Below are positions 19,214 through 30,814 of a stretch of DNA of 64,000 nucleotides, in pieces. Made by a program: the position numbers and the translations under genes. This DNA comes from Choricystis sp. odSpoLacu1 (lineage: Eukaryota > Chlorophyta > Trebouxiophyceae): positions 620,001 through 684,000 of the forward strand of contig OY253654.1 in assembly GCA_958009055.1 (NCBI GenBank). Direction: 5' to 3'. The notes under the pieces were generated by a model. It was given only the letters and a program-made list of their open reading frames with translations. It was not told where the DNA came from and searched no databases. Position 1 is the first letter of the stretch. Every line of letters begins with the position of its first letter.

Positions 19214-19868
19214 ATGTCGGGCGCCCCGCGCTCCGTGGCAGCCCAAGCCGCCTACTGGCTCAAGTTCGGGGCGGGCGTGTACCTGTTTCGAGACTATGTG
19301 TGCGAGCCCACGGTGGTGAGTTGTTTCGAGAAAAGGGAGAGAGGAGGAACGACGACACCACCCGACGTGTTTTTGACGACGCTCCTCCCGCCAAAACCCA
19401 CCCCGCTCCCTCCACCCACAGTGCGTCGGCCCCTCCATGATGCCCACCTTCAACCCGCGCGGCGACGTCGTCTTGCTGGAGTCACTGTCCAGGAGGACGG
19501 GGCGCATCGAGCGAGGGGACGTGGTGGTGGCCGCGTCACCAACAAACCCGCGCCACGCCGTGTGCAAGCGCGTGCGCGGCCTCCCGGGGGACACGGTCGC
19601 CGTCGGCACCCCGGTTCCCGGGTATGTGCCCTCGCCCACCGTGCTCGCGCTGGCTGACGGCACGCTGGTCGTGCCCCCGGGCCACGTGTGGCTGCAGGGG
19701 GATAATGCAGCCAACTCGACTGATTCACGAGCCTATGGCGCCGTCCCCCTCGCCCTCGTCCGCGGCCGCGTGTTTGCCAAGGTGTGGCCTCCCTGGGAGG
19801 CGGGGTGGGTGGGGCGGGAGGCGCCGCCTGATTGGGCGGAGCAGAGGTATGATGATGGGAGGAGGTAA
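19214..19868 (+). CDS. IMP1: Mitochondrial inner membrane protease, Imp1-like
   Basis: Two exons, 19214..19315 and 19422..19868 (182 aa). Type I signal peptidase family, processing proteins sorted to the intermembrane space. The catalytic Ser lies in CVGPSMMPTF at the start of exon 2; the catalytic Lys in HAVCKRVRGLPGD; the C-terminal signature is VPPGHVWLQGDNAANSTDSRAYG followed by VPLALVRGRV. The N-terminal AYWLKFGAGVYLFRDY is the single membrane segment. The extra C-terminal WPPWEAGWVGREAPPDW is ordinary for this group. Imp2 is the alternative, but GPSM with NSTDSR.YG favours Imp1. Confidence 0.92.
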
Positions 19869-19975
19869 AACGCGCGGGAGTTTTTTTTGTGAGACCTGGG
19901 TTTCTGCATTGATTTGATTGGCACACGATGGTCACCCACACAACAAGCACTCCACACCCTGCTCTCCTTCCCGTC

Positions 19976-22099
19976 TCAATCCACCCGCCGCCTCGCCAGC
20001 GCGGCCGCCAGCTCTGCGTCCGGCCCCACGCGCGGCAGGTCGGCGGGAGGCGGGGGCGCCCGGCCGCCGACAGACGCGACGGTCGCGGTCACAGACACCA
20101 CACCATCCCCCGCCCTCTTCATGTCCCGCGCGGCGGGCGACCGGGTGGGGGACAGCCCCGCCCTCGCGCCCGGGGAGGTGGGGGGCAGGGGCACGACGCC
20201 CAGGGCGGGGACGGCGCCCATGGCGGCCAGGCGTTGGGCCAGGGTGAGGGGGCGCGCGGGGGGCGGGGTCGGGGGCAGCGGCCAAGGCGGCCGCGCGCGG
20301 GGGCGTCGTTGCAGCCGGCGACGGCGAGTCGGCATCGTCGGCATCGTCCTCAGCACGGGCCGGCGTGCGGCTGGCGACGATGGCGGCCGCTTCGCGCGCC
20401 AGGGCGGCCGCAGCGGAGCGAGGCACGGGCAGCGGCGACGCGGCGCCGCTGCCGCCACACACCGCGCCGCCCGCGCAGGCCGCCTCGCCGCACGCGCACG
20501 CCGCTGGTGGCCGCACCACGACGTGCGGCGACAGCGGCCGCACGACCGGCGGCGGCCCCGCGGTCGGCGAGGGCGCGCCGTCGCTCTCAACCGCCGCGGC
20601 CGCCGCCCCCGGCAGCGGCGGCGGCGCGGGCGCCGCGCTGGGCGCCAGCAGAGGCGGCAGCGTGTCCGCGACCGGACCCGCCCCCGACGAGGCCGGCCGA
20701 CACTGCGGATCGCATGGGGGCGGCAGGTCGAGCGGGGGCGGCGGCGGCATGACGACGCGGGGCGGGGGGCCGGGGTCGGCGACACCGTCCGACGGCCTCC
20801 GCGGCGCCTCCGCCCCCCCGCCCGACGCCGACGACGCACGCCGAGACGATGCGGGCGTGCTCCCCGCCTCCGACGCGCGGCGGCGGGCGGCCAGTGCGGC
20901 GAGGTGGGGGGGCGGGGCGCGGGGGGTACCGGCGTCAGAAACGGCCGCCGCCGGAGCAGCGGGCAGTGCCTCCACGCTCGCCCGCAGCGCCGCCTCCAGC
21001 GGCCCTGGCGGCGGCGACGGCCTCGCGGCGCGCGCGGCGGCCAGCAGGTCGCGCGCAAAGTCGGTGTAGGACGTGTCGGCGGCGGGCTGCGGCGGCGGCG
21101 GGGAGGCGGGGGGCGGCACGAGCGGAGCGTCCGGGTAGTGGTGCGCCGACACGCCACCACGCGCCGCGGCGGCCGCCGCCAGCGCCGATCGAGGCAGGGC
21201 GGCCGAGAATGCGAGGGAGATGGGTTCAGCGGTGTCCGCGGTCGCGGTGCGGCGGCGCGCGGGCGGGGACGCGGGCGGCGGCGGCGGCGGCGGCGCGGCA
21301 GTCGGCGGCGACGCAGCAGCCGACGGCGGAGGCGGCCCCGCCGCGCGCGCCCCCATCAACGACGCTTTGCGCGGGGGCGGCGGCGACGAGGCGGGCGCCT
21401 TGCCGTCGTCACACGGCGCCGGCATTCCGCCTTTGTCGACAAAAAAGGCGGCGGCCCCGGTCGGGCGGACGCGCGCGCGCCGTTGCGCCGCCGGCCGGGG
21501 CACACCGCCACCACCCTCCTCCTCTTCCAAAGGAGGCAGCACCACAACCGGCCCCCCTTCCTCACTGCTGGACGCCCACACACGGTCGTCATCCTCAACC
21601 CTGCCCCTCGGCCGGCGCACGCGGTGGGAGTCAAACGCTCCCGCCGCCATGAACGCGCGCCACTCGTCGGCCGCATCGTCGAAGAAGGCCAGGCAGCGGT
21701 CGCACTCGCCGCGCACGCGGCAGTCGATGAGGGGGGCGGCATCGTCGGTGAGGGAGACGTAGTCGATGATGGAGTCGAGCTCCTGTGTGTGGTGGAGGAA
21801 GGTGGTGTGTGTGGGTGAGAGAGGGAAGGCATGCCGTTGTGCGGTTTTTGTTTGGGCCCGCTCTGGCGCCCCACCGCCGCCTCCACGTCCTCCACAGCCC
21901 GCGTCGCAGAGCGTGAAGTTTTCCACCATGCTGGACAGGTGGAGGACGGGGAGGGGAGTGCGTGTGGCGGAGAGAGAGGCGGCCCCAAGACAAAGCGCGC
22001 GCGCATTGACATGCGGCCTCCATTTCCCGCCACACGCACCTGTGCGTGGCGCGCCAGTTTGCGGCGCTGCACCCTGAGGAAGGCAAGAGCGCCCTCCAT
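19976..22099 (-). CDS. Large Pro/Ala-rich protein of unknown function
   Basis: Not recognised. Likely exon 1 is 22036..22099 (MEGALAFLRVQRRKLARHAQ), a small exon around 21888-21931 is probable but its frame is uncertain, and the main exon starts at 21782 after CACACAG. It opens with ELDSIIDYVSLTDDAAPLIDC, RVRGECDRCLAFFDDAADEW, the only ordered-looking part; the rest is Pro/Ala/Ser-rich with a small Cys cluster (CACGEAACAGGAVCGG). The frame runs to a stop at 19932, but the better-looking ending (LAQRLAAMGAVPALGVV ... ELAAALARRRVD, stop 19976) is in the next frame, entered near a G run at 20258-20263. A one-base error there would explain it. Plus-strand open frames across the region are Arg-rich shadows. 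Confidence 0.5.
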
Positions 22100-22312
22100 G
22101 GCTGGGTGCGCGTGGAAGGAGGAGAGGTTTAGAGAACAGGGAGGACGAAGCCTGACGGTTGGGGCCGCAAAGAAGAATGACGAAAGAGAGTGAAGAGGAA
22201 AAAAAAAACACTCTCGACTCGATTTCCCGCTCGCTCCCTCTTCGCGCGGCCCCGCGCGCCTCCCCCCATTCCACACGCGCCCACACGCACTCGCACACGC
22301 ACGCACGCACGC

Positions 22313-22752
22313 ATGTCTGACTCCGACAAGGAGGCAATGGTGATGGCCCAGGTTCAAAGTGAACTTGCTGCGGCGGCCGCGCAGGACTTTGTGACTGTGA
22401 GTAGTTTGGGGAGGACGACGGCCGCCCGCTGTCCAAACAACCATCGCGGGTGTTTGATGTGTGGGGGGGGCGGGTTGACAGGAACGCGGCCGGTGACAGG
22501 AGTATCAGTCACAGTCGGCCGCCCTGGGGCGTAGTTCTCGACGTCCCTTCTTCTCACCCTTGCCCCCACCACACACCCACACACACACACACACAGACCG
22601 TGCGCGACAAGTGCTACGACAAGTGCGTGTCCAAACCGTCCTCCTCCCTGTCCTCCTCTGAACAACAGTGCCTCGCACGCTGCTGCGACAGGTACATCGA
22701 GGCGACGCAAGTCGTCCTGCGCGCCGTCCTGGAGCAGAGCGGGTTGCAGTGA
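22313..22752 (+). CDS. TIM13: Mitochondrial small Tim chaperone TIM13
   Basis: Two exons, 22313..22396 and 22597..22752 (79 aa). Twin CX3C motifs CYDKC and CLARC are spaced by VSKPSSSLSSSEQQ, as in Tim13 (KCFxKCxxKPGxxLxxSEQxCxxxCxDRY), and the text continues CDRYIEATQVVLRAVLEQ. In the intermembrane space it pairs with Tim8 to carry hydrophobic precursors to TIM22. Exon 1 supplies the short acidic helix. The intron ends in a long (CA)n tract. Confidence 0.95.
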
Positions 22753-22854
22753 TTTGAGTGTGTGTGTCATATTCAGTGTGTGTCTGTTGTTCTTTTTTTT
22801 AACTCTGATCACAGCAAAAACCCAAAAAACAAACCACCTTGGTCCTCTCCTCAC

Positions 22855-23856
22855 TCACAGCGGCCGCTTCCCCGGCACCCCTGCCCGCCTCGGAAACTGG
22901 CCCGGCGTCGCCCCCACCTTTCGCACCACCACCAGCGTGCGCTCTGGCAGCCCCGGCCCCAGCGGGGGCAGGCGGTGGATGGTGGGCGCGGCGCCGCCCA
23001 GGGTGGCGATCGCGGCGGACGCGGCAGCCACCTCTGCCTCCGGCGACGGTCCCTTGGCCGCCACCCACACGCCCCGCCCGCCCGCCTTCACCAGCGGCAG
23101 GCACAGTTCGGCCAGGACGCACAGGTCGGCCACCGCGCGCGCGACGACGGCGTCGGCTGACTCGCGCAGGGGGGGGGTGGCGGGCGGGGGGGGTGGCGGC
23201 ACCAGCGTCCTCAGCGCGCGCCCACACAGAGGCGACACCGGAGATGCCCGCCGCCGCGGCGGCTCGCCCACAGAAGTCAGTCCTCTTCTTCAGCGAGTCC
23301 AGCAGGGTGATCTGCCAGGCGGGGCGGGCGGCCGCGAGCGCGGCGCCGGGGAAGCCGGCTCCCGACCCCACGTCGATCACGAAAAATGGAGAGGGGAGGC
23401 CGGCTGCTGCAGCGTCTAGGATCGGCAGGAAGTCAAAGGAGTCGTCCAGGTGGCGGAGGAGGGCGGTGGGGCGGTCGCGCACGGCTGGTGGAGAGGGGGA
23501 AAGGGTGGGCGAGAGAAAAGGAAAAAAGGTCCACAACCGCACACACACATGGCGGCGTCCCACCACACCAACAACGCACCCGTCAAGTTCATGCTGGTGT
23601 TGGCCGCCAGCACGGCGTCCAGGTAGGCCTCTGCCTTGGCGCGCGCTGCTGCGTCGACGGTCGGGCGCGGCAGTGATGCTGACGACAACGGCGCCCCCGT
23701 TCCGCCCTCTGCGTCCCCGGTCGAGGCCACAGTCACGCCACGATGACGGTGCAGTGTCCTGTGCGGGCGCCAGGCGGCGACTGCGGCCGCTGCCGGCCGC
23801 ACCGCCGCGAGCGCGGCGGCCACGGCGCGCGCGGCGGGCGGGCGCGCCAGGCGCAT
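22855..23856 (-). CDS. Organellar RsmG-type rRNA m7G methyltransferase, frame broken
   Basis: Two exons, 23580..23856 and 22855..23484. Methylates a guanine of the small-subunit rRNA (position 527 in E. coli numbering) in plastid or mitochondrion. N-terminal 50 residues are Arg/Ala-rich, presequence-like. Then NTSMNLTG/AVRDRPTALLRHLDDSFDFLP, the SAM loop FVIDVGSGAGFPGAALA, TLLDSLKKRTDF, SVWARAEDAG. The frame then fails and resumes as LRESADAVVARAVADLCVLAELCLPLV, ending TPGQFPRRAGVPGKRPL. The change lies within G9/G8 runs at 23168-23193, so a homopolymer indel in the sequence is the likely cause. Otherwise the gene looks intact. Confidence 0.85.
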
Positions 23857-24075
23857 GGATTGTGTGTGTGAGTGTGTGTTTGTCGCCGTCCCACAGACGT
23901 GGAGGGCGGCACACACCGCCTCCCCCTGCTGCTGTGCGCGAGCAAAATGCGCAGGGCAAGAGTGAAAGGGAGGGTCGAACGAAAAACAAAACAGCACACA
24001 CTCTTTTCGACGGCTTGACTCTCTCCCCCCTCTCGCCGCCCGTCGCACCGCGCGCATTCCCCCTCTTCTACCCAC

Positions 24076-25181
24076 ATGCGCGCCACTGGACCCACCGTCC
24101 GCACGCCGGCGGCCGCTCCGGCGCGCGCCCTCCCCACACGCGCGCGCCGCGCCACCGCCGCGCCCGCCGCCGCCAAGGGCGAGCCCCTGCTGCGGGTGGC
24201 CAGCCTGGAGGCGTGCGTCGCGGCGACTGGGCAACAGATTCTGAAGGGCGTGGACCTGGAGGTGTACGCGGGCGAGGTGAGTGAGGAATGGGGGGGGAGA
24301 GGAGGGAGAGAGCGAAACGCTGGCCGACCCTCTCGACCCAACCCTCTCACCCACCCTCCCCACACCCCACACTCAGACGCACGCCATCATGGGCACCAAC
24401 GGCTCCGGCAAGTCCACCCTGTCCAAAGTGCTGGTTGACCACCCCGACTACGAGGTGACGGGGGGGTCTGCGTCCCTGCTGGGCAAGGACCTTTTGTCCC
24501 TCGCCCCCGAAGACCGCGCGCGCGCCGGCCTCTTCCTCTCCTTCCAGTCTCCCACCGAAGTCCCGGGCGTGTCCAACACCGACTTTTTGCGGCTGGCTGC
24601 GAACGCGCGTCGGGCGGCGAAGGGAGAGGCCGAACTGGACCCGCTCGAGTTTTACGCTTTCGTCGCACCCCTCGTCGACCGCCTCGGCATGGACCCCTCC
24701 TTCCTGGCGCGCGACGTCAACGCTGGCTTCTCGGGGGGTGAGAAAAAGCGCAACGAGATTCTGCAGATGGCAGTGTTGGAGCCGATTGTTTCAATTTTGG
24801 ACGAAATCGATTCAGGGCTCGACGTCGACGCGCTGCGTGCGGTCGCGACCGCGGTCGTGGGGCTCAAGCGGCCGGACAGCGCCACCCTGATGGTGACTCA
24901 CTACAAGGTGAGGAGGGAGGGAGGGAGAGAGAGAGAGAGAGACAGAGAGAGAAAGGAGGGGTGGAGGAATGATGACGCAAAAAACACCCAGTTGACACGC
25001 CTCACCCACCCCCCCACCCTTCCACCCTCCCAATCCATAGCGCCTGCTCAACCTGGTCGTCCCCGACGTCGTCCACGTCATGCAGGGGGGGCGCATCATT
25101 CACACCGGCGGGCTGGAGGTGGCGGACACGCTGGAGGCGGACGGCTACGACGGCGTGAAAGCGTTGATCGAGGCGGCGTGA
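24076..25181 (+). CDS. SUFC: Plastid SufC, Fe-S assembly ATPase
   Basis: Three exons, 24076..24276, 24377..24907, 25041..25181 (290 aa). ABC-type ATPase of the SufBCD scaffold building Fe-S clusters in plastids. Residues 1-35 are a transit-peptide-like Arg/Ala/Thr stretch. Walker [10 protein letters not shown] lies just after the first junction, [15 protein letters not shown] is the Q-loop region typical of SufC, the signature is [17 protein letters not shown], Walker [16 protein letters not shown], and the His switch MVTHYKRLL spans the second junction. The ending [13 protein letters not shown] is standard. Divergent from RsmG, starts 220 bp apart. Confidence 0.96.
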
Positions 25182-25858
25182 GCAAAAACAGAGGTTAAAA
25201 CTCGGAAACAGTTGTCAACCTGGTGTGTGTGGTGTGTGGCTTTGGGGGCGTTCCTTCCCCCTTTTCTTTTCATTTTTACTCTTGTAGGCGAGATCAGAGA
25301 GGCAACCACTGAAGTTGTGTGCATGTTTGGCAAAAGAAACGGAGCATCCGAGAGAAAAAAGGACGGCCGCCGTCTCTTCGCTTTTCGTTGGGGGGAAAAG
25401 GTTTTTGTTTTCCTTTTGGTTTGCATCAAACTTCCACGTCTCTCTCCACCCACCGAATCGTGTGTGTGCGGCGGGGGAGTCCAAGGGACGGGAAAAAAGG
25501 GGGGAGGGGGGGGGTGAATTTTTTTTTTTTTTTTTTTTTTGGTTTGGGGGGCAAGGGAGGCCCCTTGCGCGCGGGCGGGGTCAGGCAGAGGGGGCCCTTG
25601 GACGAACAACGGGGAAGAGGCGCGTCCCGCCGAGCATGGAAAGAAAAAGGGGGGGGGGGGGGGGGAGGGACACAGAAACACACACAACGACACGGCGTGG
25701 CAAAAGGGACACAGGCAAAAAAACGCGTCCCTTGCCCCCCCACCCCCCACCCCCCACTCTCTCCTCGGCGCGACCACTCACATCCGAACCCGCTTCCACA
25801 CACGCGCGCCTTCCTTGCATGGCCTCCATTCACGCACACACACACCCACACCCACAGC
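25182..25858. other. Intergenic with long T and G runs
   Basis: About 680 bases between convergent SufC and eIF4A. Contains a run of about 22 T starting near 25519, G-rich runs at 25499-25514 and near 25651-25668, and (CA)n near 25835. No coding signature was seen. Confidence 0.65.
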
Positions 25859-27197
25859 TCACAGCAGGTCGGCCACGTTGGACGGCAGCTCCTCGATCTG
25901 GGTGTTGTAGAAGCGCTGGATGTCTTGCAGCAGGCGTTCATCGTCCTTGGTCACAAAGTTGATGGCGACGCCCTTGCGCCCGAACCGCCCCGACCGCCCG
26001 ATGCGGTGCAGGTAGTTCTCGGGCTGGGTCGGCAGGTCGTAGTTGATGACGAGCGAGACTTGCTGCACGTCGATGCCGCGCGCGAGCAGGTCGGTCGTGA
26101 TCAGCACGCGGGACGACCCCGACCTGAACTCGCGCATGATGACGTCCCGCGTGTTTTGGTCCATGTCGCCGTGGGTGGCGGAGACGGTGTGGTCGCGCTC
26201 CCGCATCTTGTCGGTGAGCCAGTCCACCTTGCGCCGCGTGTTGGCAAAGATGACGGACTGGGTGATGGCCAGCGTCTCGTACAGGTCGCACAGGGTGTCG
26301 AGCTTCCATTCTTCGCGCTGCAGGGGGGGGGGGGGGGGAGTGAGGGTTTGGGGGGGGGGGGGGGGGGGGGTGAGTGAGGGTTTGGGGTGTGGCCGTCGTG
26401 TTTTTTTTCGTTCGTCGTCCCTCTCCCCATCCTCCCCTCTCCTCCCCTCCTCTCCCCATCCTCCCCTCCCCTCCCCTCCTCCTCTCCCCATCCTCCCCTC
26501 CCCTCCCCTCCTCCTCTCCCCATCCTCCCCTCCCCTCCCCTCCTCCTCCACACACCTCGACATTCACGTAGAACTGCTTGATGCCCTCCAGCGTCAGCTC
26601 ATCCCGCTTCACCAGGATGCGCACCGGCTTGTTCATGAACTTGCGCGTGATTTCCAGAGCTTCCGGGGGGAGCGTCGCCGAAAACACGCCCACCTGCAGC
26701 TTGGGGGGCAGCAGCTGGAAAATGTCGTAGATCTGGTCCTTGAACCCGCGGGACAGCATCTCGTCGGCTTCGTCCAGCACAAACATCTTGATCGAGTCGG
26801 CGCGCAGCGCGCGGCGGCGCAGCATGTCATACACGCGGCCCGGGGTGCCGACAACGACGTGGACACCACCCTGCAGGATGCGGGTGTCCTCCCGCACCGA
26901 GGTGCCGCCGACGCACGCGTGGCACTTGACTTGGAGGTAGTCGCCCAGCGTGCGCATCACCTTCTCGATCTGTTGGGCCAGCTCACGGGTGGGGGCCAGG
27001 ACGAGGGCCTGGCACTCGACGAGGGAGTAGTCCAGGTTTTGCAGGATGCCTGAGTGGAGGGTGGAGGGGGGGGGTGGGAGGAGAGTGAGTGTGTGGAAGG
27101 GACGGTGGGGGGTCGACACAAAACAAACACCACCCCAGCCGCCCGCCTCTCTGTGCGCGCAGAAAAAACGCGCACACACCAACCTATCTCTCTGTCG

Positions 27198-27242
<45 letters not shown>

Positions 27243-28398
27243 CCGCGCAAAAGGTGGCCGTCTTGCCGGTGCCCGACTGCGCCTGCTGGATGACGTCCAG
27301 GTTCTTGGCAAACGGGACGATGCCCTTCTGCTGGATAGCGGACGGCTTCTCGAAACCGTACTGTGGTGGTGGGTGAGGAGGGAGGGAGGAGGGGGTCGGT
27401 GTTTTGGGGTTTTGAGGGACGTGAAACGGACGGACCGCGCAGCGCCCGGCGCGCGCGGTTGTTTCTCGTTGTCTGCCTGCCCTCCCCTCGCCCGCCCCTG
27501 CTGACACGTTGGCGCCTCCTCCGTCCCCAGTCGGCGACAGAGGGCCCGGACCGGCGGCCCGCCGGTCCGGGCGGCGCCCTTGACGGCGGTGCCGAGGGAT
27601 CGGGGGGGGAGCGGCGCCGAAACGAAACGAAGCGATTGGGCCGCGAGCAAAACAGCACGCAAACCCCGCCCCCTCTCCCTGCGCCCTCGGCGGCCGAGGC
27701 ACCAAGCACGCGCACGTGCCTGGACGCCTCACAGGCCGACTCAGCGTCGCCGAGGCCTGGCCCGAGGGGCGCAGACGGCGGGTCCCTCACACCAAAGCGC
27801 CCGCCCCCGCTCGTGCTCCGATTTTTTTCGGGCCGCCTCCCCGCCGCCTTGCCCCCCATCCCGCGCCCACTCACCGCATAGATGCCGCGCAGCAGCGACT
27901 CATGCAGCCCCATCTGGTCGAAGGAGTCGCACGCCTCCTCCCACTCGGAGTAGAAGGCGTCCTGCTCGCCGGTGCTGGGGGGAGGGAGAGGGGAGGGGGA
28001 GGCGTCGGCGGCCGTTTCGGGGGAGGCGCGAAAATGGGGAGGCGCCCGGGGACACACCCACCGCACGCGGGGGCGCCTGGCCCTGCCTGGCAGCGCCGCG
28101 TGGAGGCCACCAGTAGCCTGTGCCTGTGGCGGCGGGGCGCGAGGGCGGGGTGCGCGCCGCGCGGACAGCGCGCGCGCGCTCGGCGCCTGCGCCGACGGCT
28201 GCTGGCGCGCAAACGCTCTGATGGGCGGGCCGGCGGCGGGCGTCGTCCCCCGCCCCCCCGCGGCGTTTCCTCTTTGCGGTGGGGTGCGCGGTGACCCCCC
28301 CCACACACACAGACACATCCACCCACTCACGTCAGCTCCTGCATCTTCGTGTCGTAGGCGGCGGCATCGAAAGCCGCCGCGCCAGCGTCGCCAGCCAT
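25859..28398 (-). CDS. EIF4A: DEAD-box RNA helicase eIF4A
   Basis: Five exons, 28331..28398, 27875..27974, 27243..27360, 26556..27049, 25859..26317 (412 aa, normal for eIF4A). All motifs are in place: Q motif [14 protein letters not shown], motif [45 protein letters not shown], motif [28 protein letters not shown], and [20 protein letters not shown]. Ends [12 protein letters not shown], the canonical eIF4A tail. It unwinds mRNA leaders as part of eIF4F. N-terminus ([20 protein letters not shown]) is algal-specific. Head-to-head with ATP synthase subunit g. Confidence 0.96.
26421..26547 (+). repeat. Minisatellite, 32-bp period, in eIF4A intron 4
   Basis: The phrase CTCTCCCCATCCTCCCCT recurs at about 26421, 26450, 26482 and 26514; the last three copies are spaced by 32 bases and are nearly identical. 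On the gene strand it is purine-rich (GGGGAGG). G runs of about 12-18 lie just before it at 26326-26370. Confidence 0.85.
27209..27239 (+). repeat. (CA)n microsatellite at an eIF4A splice donor
   Basis: About 15 CA units immediately next to the exon 3 donor; on the gene strand the intron begins GTGAGTG followed by (TG)n. Confidence 0.9.
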
Positions 28399-28590
28399 GT
28401 TTGGTAGAGTGTGGGGTGTGGTTGCGCCGTTCGAACTCTGGAAGAGTTCGAAGGCACGCGGGAGAGCGAGTGGAAAGCGGGGTGAAAGCGGTTTTTCCCG
28501 GAGGAGTGAGCAGCCCAAACTGCGTTTTTTGGTCTTCACTCTCCGTGCGACGCGTGTGTTTCGCTCCCCCCGCCTTCACACCAGCTCAAA

Positions 28591-29228
28591 ATGTCTGCCC
28601 TGTCCACCCTGCGCTCCCTCGCCTCTCGCGTCGCCTCGGCCGCCAACCCGGCCGTGAAGGCGGCCACGTCTGAATATGAAAAAATGATCGCCGCCAACGC
28701 GGCCTACGTCGTCAAAGACCCGGCCGCCGCGGAAAAGCTGTTCAAGCAGTTGGTGTTCACCAAGCTGGCCAGGTGAGAAAGTGGGGAGGAGGGAGAAGGA
28801 GGGAGACTGCGGGGCGTGCGTGTGTTTTCGCATCGAGGGCGGCTCGCGGGTGCGCGCGCGCGCGGCCGTCCTGGCGCGTGAGTTCGGCTATCCGATCCCG
28901 CCGTGGCCGACGCCCATGGCAGGTCAGCGCTGCTGCTGGTGGGGCGGCGGAGGAGTTGGGAGGGAGGGAGCGGGCGGTCGCGCCTGCAGCCGAGTTGTGC
29001 CTCCTTTTTTGTGACCTCCCACACACCCAAACACCACACAGCATCCCCAACGCCGCCGCCCAGTGCAAGGCCGAGTGGGGCGTCGTGCGCCGCACGTGGG
29101 CCAGCCGGCGGGACCTGCCCCTGGCTGAAGCAGGCCTTTATGCCTTGTTCCTTGGAGAAGTGTTTGCCTGGTTCTGTGTGGGGGAGATCTTGGGGCGTGG
29201 GGGGTCGGTGTCTGGGTATGTTGTGTGA
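28591..29228 (+). CDS. Mitochondrial ATP synthase subunit g
   Basis: Two exons, 28591..28772 and 29042..29228 (122 aa). Subunit g sits in the membrane part of the F1Fo ATP synthase at the dimer interface. Seen: YEKMIAANAAYVVKDPAAAEKLFKQLVFTKLAS across the junction, then IPNAAAQCKAEW, VRRTWASRRDLPLAEAGLYALFLGEVFAWFCVGEILGRG, including the helix with the GxxxE...GxxxG-like pattern and the plant-type ending SGYVV. Length agrees with plant subunit g. Confidence 0.88.
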
Positions 29229-29514
29229 ATGAGAAGGATGGGTGTTGGCGCTTTGAGGAAGGCAACCCGGGCGGTGTGTGTGGTGGTGTTTTATTTTCAT
29301 TTTTCCGTGTTAGCGTGCCGAGGCAGATCAACAAACAATCCTCCAACCAGAGCTTTGGGGGTTTGGAAATCATGGGAAGTCGCTGCCCGTCGCACCCGAC
29401 TCACTCACTCGACGTTTAACGTCGAGTCGACACGGGGGTCAGGTGTGATCAGGAAAAACATGGGTGCGGTCTGTTTTTTTCACACCTCGCCGCCGTTCAC
29501 GCCTCGCCGCCGCC

Positions 29515-30215
29515 ATGCCGCCCCCCACCCTGCCCTACAAACGCCCCTTCTTCGTTATTCCTCTACCGCCGCAAGACATCGAGGTGCGTCTGGGGAGCCC
29601 TCCAGCCGCAGAGGGTGCGGCAGCGTGTCGGGGGGGCGCCCGCACCCCTCCCCATCGCGCGCCCTCTCTGGGGCCGGTCTTGTTGCCGGCGCGTCCCCTC
29701 CCGCCCCCCCCCATCCTGCCCCCACACACGCGCCGACGTCACCGACATGCGCCTGCTGGAGCGGGTGGGAGGAGGTGGGCGGAGGGAGCGCGAACGTGGG
29801 GCGACAGAGGGGGGGAAGGCCGCCGCGGCGTCGGCTCGCGTTGTCGTTTCTTTCGCGACCCCGACCGCCAAACTGCCGCGCCGGCCCCGTCTTTCTCGCC
29901 CCGCACGCGGAGCTGCATGCACCGCTGATAGGGGCAGGGAAAGGCGACGTGCTGGGGCGCGCGTGTGTGGGTGGTTTGAGCAAACGCAAGACCCGCGATG
30001 CGCGACTCCTCCCGGTCCCCCCACCACACCCGACCCAAACCACCACCACGACACCACCACACCAACACGGCCCCCGCAACCACGCACAGGAAGACCTCGC
30101 CCTCATGATCTCGCACACCAAGCGCGGCCGCCGCCCCGCCCGGTCGCCCGCGCCCTCGGCAGCCAGAGGCACCGCCGGCGGCGGCGGCAGCGGGGATGAT
30201 GGGGAGGGGGCGTGA
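29515..30215 (+). CDS. Small protein of unknown function
   Basis: Two exons proposed, 29515..29583 and 30090..30215 (64 aa). Exon 1 encodes MPPPTLPYKRPFFVIPLPPQ then DIE; exon 2 continues EDLALMISHTKRGRRPARSP and a Gly/Asp tail. Donor GTGCGT and acceptor CACGCACAG fit the local consensus and the frame is kept. The composition differs from the Arg-rich shadows around it. I do not recognise the family. The 506-bp intron is long for this window and may hide another exon. Confidence 0.45.
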
Positions 30216-30684
30216 GACGGGGGCTGTGCGTTTTTTGATGTGGTGTGTTCCCCGCCGCAGCCCCCCCATCACACGCCTAGGAAGCCTTTAGTTTTTGTTC
30301 TTCTTCATTGCTAGCATTTGACAAGTGGCACGTGGCGAGAGAGAGAAGGATGAACCCCCACCCCGGCTGTGTGTTTTTCAACCGACGCTTTTTTTTCAAA
30401 ACCAAAACGCCCTACCCCCGATTTTTGCTGACCGCCCCCTGTAAAAGAGCACACGTTCTGCTTGTTGTGGGCTTTCAGTGAGGGAGGAGAAGCGCCGCAC
30501 AAAAAAACGAGTGAACACACGCCACAACTTGACCTCGCGACCCACTGCAACCATTAATAAACAGAAAAAAAATCGTTTTTCGGTAACGCTCGGCTCAACT
30601 CCGTGAGCCTGAGCACCCAAAAGACCCCGATCATGAACTCCACACCAGTGGACTTCGCCGGATCGAATTCAATCGAATTATAAC
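30216..30684. other. Intergenic upstream of tRNA
   Basis: About 470 bases, AT-richer than average. A perfect-looking hairpin with one bulge (GGCTCA/TGAGCC core) sits at about 30587-30613. No gene was seen. Confidence 0.55.
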
Positions 30685-30809
30685 GCGTGTATGGCCGAGT
30701 GGTCTAAGGCGGTGCACTCAAGGCTTTCTTCTGCCTTCCCTCCCTCTCGCGGGCAGGGGTGTGATGCACTGGGAGTAGTCCCGCGTCGGTTCAAATCCGA
30801 CTGCACGCA
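30685..30809 (+). tRNA. tRNA-Leu (CAA) with 41-nt intron
   Basis: Acceptor stem GCGTGTA pairs with TGCACGC (one G-U), discriminator A at 30809. D arm in GGCCGAGTGGTCTAAGGC (box A). Anticodon stem GTGCA/TGCAC with loop CTCAAG...A, anticodon CAA at 30719-30721. A 41-nt intron (30723-30763) follows position 37, the canonical place. A long variable arm (GGGAGTAGTCCC) marks it as class II, and the T arm is GTCGG-TTCAAAT-CCGAC (box B). Nine T at 30815-30823 form a Pol III terminator. CCA is not encoded, as expected for a nuclear gene. Confidence 0.95.
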
Positions 30810-30814
30810 AAGTG

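Noticed and set aside
19914..21818. Long plus-strand open frame of about 630 codons
   Set aside because: Very Arg/Gly-rich with no domain; it is the antisense of a Pro/Ala-rich minus-strand frame in GC-rich DNA.
30587..30613. Hairpin upstream of the tRNA, GGCTCA/TGAGCC core
   Set aside because: Could be a 3'-end or ncRNA element, but no other support; it does not match the histone stem-loop.
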